NCBI RefSeq assembly: GCF_014650575.1
Contig: NZ_BMVF01000004.1
Location: 248,001-312,000 of the forward strand
Direction: 5' to 3'
DNA: 64,000 nt
Source of the DNA: Streptomyces naganishii JCM 4654
GTDB taxonomy: Bacteria > Actinomycetota > Actinomycetes > Streptomycetales > Streptomycetaceae
Position numbers and translations under genes: made by a program. Every line of letters begins with the position of its first letter. Position 1 is the stretch's first letter. Below are positions 50,310-57,143 of the stretch, one piece after another. The notes under the pieces are model-generated. The model saw only the letters and a list, made by a program, of their open reading frames with translations. It searched no databases and had not been told where the DNA came from.

Positions 50310-51332
50310 TCAGCGTCCCGGCATGCGGTCGGACAGCGCACCCCCGCCCAGTTGCTCGAAGCGCTGCTGGACGTTGGCGGCGAAGGCCTGCGACTCGGCG
50401 CCGCCGTAGCCCTGGCCGGTGGTGTTCATGGCGACCGTGAGGACGCCCTTGAAGGGGGCGCTGGGCGAGGTGCGCACCGGGGTGCACAGGAAGCTGAAGT
50501 CCTGGGGCGCCGGGGAGTCGTACGTCCTGAGCGACACCTGGGGCAGCGTGGTGGTGCGCCCCATGCGCAGGGCGTCGTCCATCGCGTTGAAGACGCCGAT
50601 CTTGTCGAGCCCGGGCAGCACGTGCCGGGCCGGGCTGAACTGCGGGACCATGCCGAAGGCCTGGCCCTGCTTGCCGTTGGCGTAGCGCAGCAGGTGGTCG
50701 GGGCCCTCGGTGAGCATGATGGGGAAGGGCGCCCCGTCGAACACCGCGAACAGCTCCTGCTGCTGGGCCAGCAGGCTGTCGCGCAGCTTGAATTCGGACA
50801 GCAGGGTCTCGGTGAGTTCCTGCATGCCCTGCCTGATCTTGGCGTCCCAGTTGCGGGGCTGGAAGTCGGCGACGCACACGGTGCCGAGGATCAGACCGGT
50901 GTTGTCGCGCAGCGGGGTGCCAAGGTAGGACCGCACGCCCAGGTCGTTGACGAGGGGGTTTCCCTTGAAGCGCGGGTAGTCGAAGACGTCGTCGAGGGCG
51001 AGCTGGGACTGCTGGGCGACCACGTGGGGGCAGAAGCCGTAGTCGCCGGGGGCCTCGCGGGCCAGGTTGCTCAAATCGAACGGTATGCCGCCGCCCTCGG
51101 TGTCCACCGGGTCCTCGGGCGAGGAGGTGGGCACGTACATGCCACGGAACATCTGCCGCTCGTCGTTGATGAAGTTGACCATGGCCAACGGGGACTGGGT
51201 GAAACTGGCCGCGAGCCGGGCGACCCGGTCGAAGGTGGCTTCCGCCTCGGCCGCATCAAGGCCGAGAATCCTCAGCCGTCGCGTCCGCTGCTCGCCGGCG
51301 AGACGGTGTTGTTCGGATGACAGGGATTCCAT
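50310..51332 (-). CDS. GAF-domain sensor protein without output domain
   Basis: 340 residues. A GAF domain (about 25-185) begins after an N-terminal helix and contains SPLAMVNFINDERQMFRGMY, CPHVVAQQSQLALDDV and YLGTPLRDNTGLILGTVCVAD, in the layout of Streptomyces GAF regulators. A second sensory part (about 200-335) resembles PAS or a related fold: ELFAVFDGAPFPIMLTEGPD and SFLCTPVRTSPSAPFKGVL. No kinase, phosphatase or DNA-binding domain is present, so it must signal through a partner; the SpoIIE phosphatase downstream is the obvious candidate. The ligand is unknown. Confidence 0.83.
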   Translation of the reverse strand: MESLSSEQHRLAGEQRTRRLRILGLDAAEAEATFDRVARLAASFTQSPLAMVNFINDERQMFRGMYVPTSSPEDPVDTEGGGIPFDLSNLAREAPGDYGFCPHVVAQQSQLALDDVFDYPRFKGNPLVNDLGVRSYLGTPLRDNTGLILGTVCVADFQPRNWDAKIRQGMQELTETLLSEFKLRDSLLAQQQELFAVFDGAPFPIMLTEGPDHLLRYANGKQGQAFGMVPQFSPARHVLPGLDKIGVFNAMDDALRMGRTTTLPQVSLRTYDSPAPQDFSFLCTPVRTSPSAPFKGVLTVAMNTTGQGYGGAESQAFAANVQQRFEQLGGGALSDRMPGR

Positions 51333-52045
51333 GAGGTCAGATCAAAGCAGAGATTCCGGGCCGCGGGGATCACCCCTCCAGGTCATTCCGGTCTCAGTCG
51401 CCTCACCGCCAACGCCTTTGACTACAGAGGGTATTGGGCGGACGGAAGGGCCGCCTCGGCGGTCACCGCGCGTCCACGGGGCGGTCTGCACCCGGCCATT
51501 CGGGGAGTCTGTCCAAAATCTTCGATGTTTCAACCAGCAGCGATCACTTCCCGTCATTCTCCCGGCGGCCGTCGAACCGAAACGATTTTCCACCCGACAA
51601 TCGTCCGGTGGACTTGTTGTCGACACTGACGGAATCGCCCGACGTGACAGTAGGTGTTCGAAATTGCGTTCGGATTTGGGGTGGTGAGGCGGGTGCGCGG
51701 TCCCCGGTCGGGATCCGGTGAGCGGGATCGTCAAGACCTCCGGCGCCCCTCCCGCAGGTGGGTTTTAGGCCAAGCCTCCCGCCCTTTCGCCGTGTCCGTG
51801 TGACACCGGCCGGCCGGCCCCGCCCGTGGCCTGATGGCGACGATGCCGCGCGGGACGGTGCGGCCCCCCGGACCGGCCGCAGGGCGCTCCCGACACCCGG
51901 TACAGCGCAAGCCCGGACAGCCGTTCCCGCCCCACGTGCCGTGACCACCTGTGCCCGGTCCCAGCGCGCGCCGGAGCAGGACGGGACGGGCTCGAACCGC
52001 TCCATGACGCAGGGACAGTGGCGACATATGAAACGGAGTTCTCCC
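51333..52045. other. Long intergenic region before the KS-ACP gene
   Basis: 713 bases, the longest gene-free stretch in the window. The part 51490-51680 is clearly richer in AT than its surroundings and probably holds the divergent promoters. One weak plus-strand pair, CTGACG at 51626 and TAGGTG at 51651 (19-base spacer), could serve the KS-ACP operon, though 390 bases before its start. The open frames here are shadows or noncoding by composition. No operator palindrome longer than five base pairs stood out. Confidence 0.5.
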
Positions 52046-54028
52046 ATGAACAGGCCCGACGACAGGCCCGGTGGCGTGCGGTCCGCTGCGGACGACCGGT
52101 CGGTGGCGGTGATCGGCATGGCCTGCCGGCTGCCCGGCGCGACGGACCCCGAGGAGCTGTGGGCACTGCTGCGCGACGGCGAGGACGTCACCGCCGAGAC
52201 CCCCGGCGAACGCTACGACGTCGACTCCCTGCACTCCCCCGAGGCCGAGCCCGGGCAGGGCCGAATAGCCGGCCGCCGGGCCGGTTACATCGGTGACATC
52301 GCCGGCTTCGACGCGGAGTTCTTCGGCATGTCGGCCACCGAGGCCGCCGAACTCGACCCCCAGCAGCGGCTGTTGCTCATGACGGCCTGGGAGGCGCTGG
52401 AGGACGCCGGGCAGCGCCCCGACCGACTGGCGGGCACCCGCACCGCCGTGTACGTCGGCAACGCGCGCGCCGACTTCCTCGAACTCGCCCTGCGCCAGGG
52501 CCCCGAGGCGGTCACCGCCGCCCAGCTGAACAACTTCCGCTCGCTGCTGCCCGCCCGGCTGTCCCACTTCTTCGACTTCCGCGGCCCCAGCGTCGTCGTC
52601 GACACCGCCTGCTCCTCCTCGCTCGTGGCCGTGCACCAGGCCGTGCGGAGCCTGCGCTCCGGCGAGAGCCCGCTGGCGCTCGCGGCCGGGGTCAGCATCG
52701 CGTTGCGCCCCGACGAGAGCCTGGTGCTCACCCACGCCGGCGGCATGGCCCGCGACGGGCGCAGCAAGTTCGGCGACGCGAGGGCCGACGGCTACGCCCC
52801 GAGCGACGCCGTCGGGGTCGTCGTACTGAAGCGGCTGGCGGACGCGCTGGCCGACGGCGACCGGGTGCGCGCCGTCATCCGGGGCAGCGCGGTCGGCAAC
52901 GACGGCCGCACCAGCGAGGCGGTGCTCAACCCGTCCCTGGAGGGCCAGTTGGACGTGCTGCGCTGGGCGTACGAGGACGCCGGGGTGGACCCGGCCGACG
53001 TCGACTTCGTCGAGGCGCACGGTTCCGGCTCGCCCCTGCTCGACCCGCTGGAGCTGACCGCGCTCGGCGAGGTGCTCGGCGCGGGGCGCCCCGCGGACCG
53101 GCCGCTGCTGGTCGGCTCGGTGAAGACCAACATCGGTCACGCCGAGGCCGCCGGCGGCATGGCGGGGCTGATCAAGACGGTGCTGTGCCTGGAGCACGGC
53201 GAGGTGCCGGCCAGCCTGCACCTGGACACCCCGCACCCGGACGTCGACTGGGACGGGCTGCCGCTGACCGTACCGTCCAAGCCCCAGCCGCTGCCCGGAC
53301 CCGGGCGGCCCGTAGTCGCCGGGGTCTGCGGGCAGGGCGCCTCGGCCCTCAACGCCCATGTGGTGCTCGGCCGGGCCGACTTGGGCTCCGACGCGGCCGG
53401 CCCGGCGCCGGACGGTGCGCCGTACGTCCTGGCGATCTCCGCGCACACCCCGCAGGCGCTGGCGGAGCTGACCCGCTCCTACGCCGGCTATCTGCGCCCC
53501 GGCGGGGCGGGAGCGTCGTACGCCCTGCGGGACATCTGCTTCACCGCGGCCACCCGGCGCCACCACCACGAGCACCGCACGGCCGTGATCGGGTGCAGCC
53601 ACGAGGAGTTGGCGGCCGCCCTCACCGGCACACCGGCGGTGGGCGGACGGCCGCTGACCGCCGTCGCCGAACGCTACCTGCGCGGTGAGGACGTTCAGTG
53701 GGAGACCGTGTTCGGCGACGAGCCAGGCCGTCATGTGCCGCTGCCCCGATACCCCTGGCAGACCCGGCGCTACTGGCCCGGTGAGGAGCACCCGCACGAG
53801 GACGACGGCGACCTCGCGGCCTGGGTCCTCCGGGAGCACGCGCGCACCGGATTCGACGACGCCTCCACGCTGACGGACATCGGCATCGACTCGCTGGCCA
53901 AGCTGCGGATCGTGGTGGAACTGGTCAAGCGCTGCGAGGCGGAGGTCGACCCGGAGGAGTTCGGCCGGCTGCGCACGGTCGGCGAGCTGCGGCAGTGGAC
54001 GCGGGCACTGGAGGCGGTGGCCCGGTGA
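52046..54028 (+). CDS. KS-ACP polyketide synthase module lacking the AT core
   Basis: 660 residues. The ATG at 52046 has GGAG seven bases upstream. The ketosynthase (about 18-440) has Cys189 in DTACSSSLVAVH, His325 in EAHGSGSPLLDP (most KS have EAHGTGT) and His365 in KTNIGHAEAAGG. After it comes typical KS-AT linker text (TRRHHHEHRTAVIGCSHEEL) followed almost at once by post-AT linker (ERYLRGEDVQWETVF and PLPRYPWQTRRYWPG). The about 280-residue acyltransferase core between them is missing. An ACP (about 575-655) ends the protein with Ser616 in DIGIDSLAKLRI. An acyltransferase must act in trans, or the KS uses other substrates. The stop overlaps the adenylation gene (GTGA). Confidence 0.9.
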   Translation: MNRPDDRPGGVRSAADDRSVAVIGMACRLPGATDPEELWALLRDGEDVTAETPGERYDVDSLHSPEAEPGQGRIAGRRAGYIGDIAGFDAEFFGMSATEAAELDPQQRLLLMTAWEALEDAGQRPDRLAGTRTAVYVGNARADFLELALRQGPEAVTAAQLNNFRSLLPARLSHFFDFRGPSVVVDTACSSSLVAVHQAVRSLRSGESPLALAAGVSIALRPDESLVLTHAGGMARDGRSKFGDARADGYAPSDAVGVVVLKRLADALADGDRVRAVIRGSAVGNDGRTSEAVLNPSLEGQLDVLRWAYEDAGVDPADVDFVEAHGSGSPLLDPLELTALGEVLGAGRPADRPLLVGSVKTNIGHAEAAGGMAGLIKTVLCLEHGEVPASLHLDTPHPDVDWDGLPLTVPSKPQPLPGPGRPVVAGVCGQGASALNAHVVLGRADLGSDAAGPAPDGAPYVLAISAHTPQALAELTRSYAGYLRPGGAGASYALRDICFTAATRRHHHEHRTAVIGCSHEELAAALTGTPAVGGRPLTAVAERYLRGEDVQWETVFGDEPGRHVPLPRYPWQTRRYWPGEEHPHEDDGDLAAWVLREHARTGFDDASTLTDIGIDSLAKLRIVVELVKRCEAEVDPEEFGRLRTVGELRQWTRALEAVAR

Positions 54029-55560
54029 GCGGACCGACCTCGCTCTACGACTGGTTCGCCCGCTCGGCCGCCGAGCACCCCGGCGTCACCGCGCTGGAGG
54101 TCGGCGGGGAGAGCCTGACCTACGGCGAACTTCGCGACCTCGCCGAGCGGCTCGCCGCCCGCCTGCTCGTGGCCGGCGGTGGCAGCGCGCCGCGCCGGGT
54201 CGGGCTGCTGGCGGCCCGCTCGGTGACCGCGTACGCCGGTTATCTCGCGGTGCTGCGGGCGGGCGCGGCCGTGGTGCCGCTCAACCCCGAGCACCCCGCC
54301 TCGCGGACCGCCGGGATCGCCGAGGCGGCCGGCCTGGACCTGGTCCTGGGCGGCACCGCCGGCGCCGGGGAGGGCCTGGGCGTGCCCGTCCTCGCGGCCG
54401 GTCCCGGGGAACTCGCGGCCCTCGGGGACGGGCCGGTGCCCGACGTGTCCTGGCCGCGGCCCGGCCCGGACGACCTCGCGTACCTCATCTTCACGTCGGG
54501 CTCGACGGGCGTCCCCAAGGGCGTGCCGATCCGGCACCGCAACATCTGCGCGTATCTGGAGCAGGTCGCCGGCCGGTACGGCATCGGGCCGGGCGCCCGG
54601 CTGTCGCAGACATTCGAGCTGACCTTCGACGGGTCGGTGCACGACCTGTTCGTCGCCTGGGCCGGCGGCGGCACGCTGGTCGTGCCCGAGCGCGGCCAGT
54701 TGCTGTCCCCGGTGCGGACGGTCAACAAGCTGCGGCTCACGCACTGGTTCTCGGTGCCGTCGCTGATCTCCTTCGCCTCCCGGCTCGGCACCCTGACCCC
54801 CGGCAGCATGCCGACGCTGCGCTGGAGCGTCTTCGGCGGCGAGCCGCTCACCCTCGACGCCGCCCGCGAGTGGCGCGCGGCCGCCGCGGACAGCCGCCTC
54901 GAAGTCCTCTACGGCCCCACCGAACTGACCATCTCCTGCACCGCCTACCGCTTCCCCGACGACCCCGCCGACTGGCCGCGCACCCCGAACGGCACCGCGC
55001 CCATCGGCGCCGGCTACCCGGTCCTGGACGTGGTGCTGCTGGACGACACCGGCCGGCCCGCCGACAGCGGCGAGCTGTGCGTCAGGGGGCCGCTGCGCTT
55101 CGCCGGCTACGCGAACGCGGCGGACAACGCGGGCCGCTTCCTCACCGACGAGCTGCTGCCCGCCGGGGAGGGTCCGCCCGCCGAGGGCCACTGGTACCGG
55201 ACGGGCGACCGGGTGGCGGTGCAGGGCGGCCACCTGGTCCACCTGGGGCGGACCGACCACCAAGTGAAGATCCGCGGACACCGGATCGAACTCGGGGAGA
55301 TCGAGGCGGCGTTGCGGCGCCAGCCGGGGGTGCGCGACGCCATCGTCGTCACGGTGCCGGCCGCCGACGGGGAACCGGAACTGCAGGCCGCGGTGAGCGG
55401 ATCGGGCTGCGGCGCCGACGGGTTGTACGCGGCCCTGGGCGAGCGGCTGCCGCCGTACATGATGCCGCGTCGGATCACCGTGCTGGAGCAGTTGCCGCTG
55501 AACACCAACGGCAAGATCGACCGGCGCGCGGTGCTGGCGGAACTCGGCAGCGTCCGCTGA
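54025..55560 (+). CDS. Free-standing adenylation (amino acid-activating) enzyme
   Basis: 511 residues, a complete AMP-forming A domain without a carrier domain. Core motifs: A3 LIFTSGSTGVPKGV, A4 with Asp in FELTFDGSVHDLF (the Asp expected for binding an alpha-amino group), A5 LYGPTELTISC, A7 YRTGDRVAV, A8 VKIRGHRIELGEIEAAL and A10 NTNGKIDRRAVL, so it should be active. The substrate cannot be predicted by eye. GTG start overlaps the KS-ACP stop. It probably loads an amino acid or similar acid onto the ACP of its neighbour or onto a carrier elsewhere. Confidence 0.9.
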   Translation: MSGPTSLYDWFARSAAEHPGVTALEVGGESLTYGELRDLAERLAARLLVAGGGSAPRRVGLLAARSVTAYAGYLAVLRAGAAVVPLNPEHPASRTAGIAEAAGLDLVLGGTAGAGEGLGVPVLAAGPGELAALGDGPVPDVSWPRPGPDDLAYLIFTSGSTGVPKGVPIRHRNICAYLEQVAGRYGIGPGARLSQTFELTFDGSVHDLFVAWAGGGTLVVPERGQLLSPVRTVNKLRLTHWFSVPSLISFASRLGTLTPGSMPTLRWSVFGGEPLTLDAAREWRAAAADSRLEVLYGPTELTISCTAYRFPDDPADWPRTPNGTAPIGAGYPVLDVVLLDDTGRPADSGELCVRGPLRFAGYANAADNAGRFLTDELLPAGEGPPAEGHWYRTGDRVAVQGGHLVHLGRTDHQVKIRGHRIELGEIEAALRRQPGVRDAIVVTVPAADGEPELQAAVSGSGCGADGLYAALGERLPPYMMPRRITVLEQLPLNTNGKIDRRAVLAELGSVR

Positions 55561-55570
55561 CCGTTGACGC

Positions 55571-55618
55571 CACCGCCACGCCCCGGCACCGCCACGCCCC
55601 GGCACCGCCACCGCCACG
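55571..55618. repeat. 16-bp tandem repeats between the A-domain and FAD genes
   Basis: CACCGCCACGCCCCGG occurs at 55571 and 55587, followed by a decayed third copy to about 55630. The tract is noncoding and fills most of the 151-base gap between the adenylation and FAD-oxidoreductase genes. Function unknown. Confidence 0.6.
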
Positions 55619-55711
55619 CACCGGCACCGGTGCCCCCACCGGAGACCCCGCTGTTCCCCCACGCTTCCCCCCACCGCTTCCTGTCCCCGACGTTCCCTGT
55701 GAGGCTTTCGC

Positions 55712-56896
55712 ATGTACGACGTCATCGTGGTGGGGGCGCGCTGCGCCGGCGCTTCCACCGCCCTGCTCCTGGCCCGCGCCGGGCACCGGGTGCTGATGCT
55801 GGACAAGTCGGCGTACGGCTCCGACGTCCTGTCCACCCATCTCGTCCACCAGCCCGGCGTCGCCGCGCTCGCGCGGTGGGGCCTGCTGGAGCGGGTGCGC
55901 GCCTCGGGCTGCCCGCCGCTGAAGCGCACGGTCTACGAGGTGGCCGACATCCGCATCGAGGGGTGCGCGCGAGGGGTGGAGGGCCAGCGGACCGGGTTCG
56001 CCCCGCGCCGCCGGGTGCTGGACCCCGTCCTCGTCGACGCGGCGGTCGAGGCGGGCGTGGAGTTCCGCGACCGCTGCCGGGTGACCGGGCTGCTGCGGGA
56101 CGACACGGGCCGGGTGGTCGGCGTGGAGGGGCGCCGGGGAAACGGAACCTTCACCGAACGCGCACACCTGGTGATCGGCGCGGACGGCATGCGCTCCACC
56201 GTCGCCCGGCTCACGGCGGCACCGTACACCGTGCACGATCGCCGGCTGACCTGCGCGTACTACACGTACTGGCCGGACGTGCCGGCCGACCTCGAACTGT
56301 ACGAGCGGCCCGCCGGCTGGGTGGCCGCCGTGCCCACCAACGACGGTACGACGCTGGTCCTGGCGTATTTCCCGCAGTCGCGCTTCGAGGAGGTCCGCGC
56401 CGGCGCCCACCGTGCCTACGAGGAGCAGATACGCACCACCGCGCCCGCCCTGTACGAGCGGCTGCGCGGCCGGGAGCCCGCGGAACGCCTGCACGGCACG
56501 GGCGACCAGCAGAACTTCTTCCGGCAGGCGACCGGCCCCGGATGGGTGCTCGTGGGCGACGCGGGGCACCACAAGGACTCCATCACGGCGCGTGGCATCA
56601 GTGACGCCTTCCAGCAGGTCGAGAGCCTGGTGGCGAAGGTGACGGGCCTCCTGGACGGCGATCCGGCCCGGCTCGACGCGGCCCTCGCGGACTTCGCCCG
56701 GCAGCGGGACCAGGACCTCGCCCCCGGCTACGAGGCCACGCTCGGCGTCGCCCGGCTGGACCCGCACGAACAGCGGCTCTCCCTGCTGCGGGCCGTGCAG
56801 TCCGACCCCGAACTCACCGCGATCTACCTCGACATGGTCGCCGGGATCGTCTCCGCCGAGGCCCTCTACACCCCCCGGCTGCTCGCCCTTCTCTGA
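55712..56896 (+). CDS. FAD-dependent oxidoreductase (geranylgeranyl reductase / aromatic hydroxylase type)
   Basis: 394 residues. The N-terminal FAD-binding strand is DVIVVGARCAGASTALLLAR (a GxGxxG variant, GARCAG), with VIGADGMRSTVARL as the middle motif and LVGDAGHHKDSITARGISDA as the second FAD-binding block. The family covers group-A flavin monooxygenases and prenyl reductases; tailoring of secondary metabolites is common. ATG with GAGG seven bases upstream. It is on the same strand, 151 bases after the adenylation gene, and is the probable third gene of a small biosynthetic operon. The likely chemistry is hydroxylation or oxidation of the product. Confidence 0.85.
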   Translation: MYDVIVVGARCAGASTALLLARAGHRVLMLDKSAYGSDVLSTHLVHQPGVAALARWGLLERVRASGCPPLKRTVYEVADIRIEGCARGVEGQRTGFAPRRRVLDPVLVDAAVEAGVEFRDRCRVTGLLRDDTGRVVGVEGRRGNGTFTERAHLVIGADGMRSTVARLTAAPYTVHDRRLTCAYYTYWPDVPADLELYERPAGWVAAVPTNDGTTLVLAYFPQSRFEEVRAGAHRAYEEQIRTTAPALYERLRGREPAERLHGTGDQQNFFRQATGPGWVLVGDAGHHKDSITARGISDAFQQVESLVAKVTGLLDGDPARLDAALADFARQRDQDLAPGYEATLGVARLDPHEQRLSLLRAVQSDPELTAIYLDMVAGIVSAEALYTPRLLALL

Positions 56897-56933
56897 TCGA
56901 GGACACCGCCGCGGCAGTCAAGTGCCCTGCGCC

Positions 56934-56959
56934 GGACAGCAGTTGACCATTGGCTGTCC
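56934..56959. promoter_or_regulatory. Inverted repeat around a TTGACC box upstream of cvnA
   Basis: GGACAGC (56934-56940) is mirrored by GCTGTCC (56953-56959) across 12 bases. TTGACC (56943-56948), a possible -35 box, lies between the arms; a clear -10 hexamer at the right distance is lacking. The element is about 190 bases before the cvnA start and may be an operator of the conservon. Confidence 0.4.
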
Positions 56960-57143
56960 GGTACCCCAACTACTGTGAAGAAAGGCACCAGTTGCCCGGA
57001 GGCCGGAGTGACGCTGCGCGATGATCCTGATACGGTGCAGCTCGCACCGGCCTTCGATCACGGTGAGCCACCAGGTCACTGCGCGGGGACGGGCGTTGAG
57101 CATCCCCATCACTCCGGTGTATCGCTGCTGTACGAGGAATCAG

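Noticed and set aside
55571..55640. Tandem repeats between the A-domain and FAD genes as a coding linker
   Set aside because: The adenylation gene has a stop at 55560 after a complete A10 motif, and the FAD gene has its own ribosome site, so the tract is intergenic.
57021..57143. Longer CvnA start
   Set aside because: The extra 41 residues have no ribosome site and odd composition; ATG at 57144 has a good site and leads straight into the basic N-terminus and first membrane helix.
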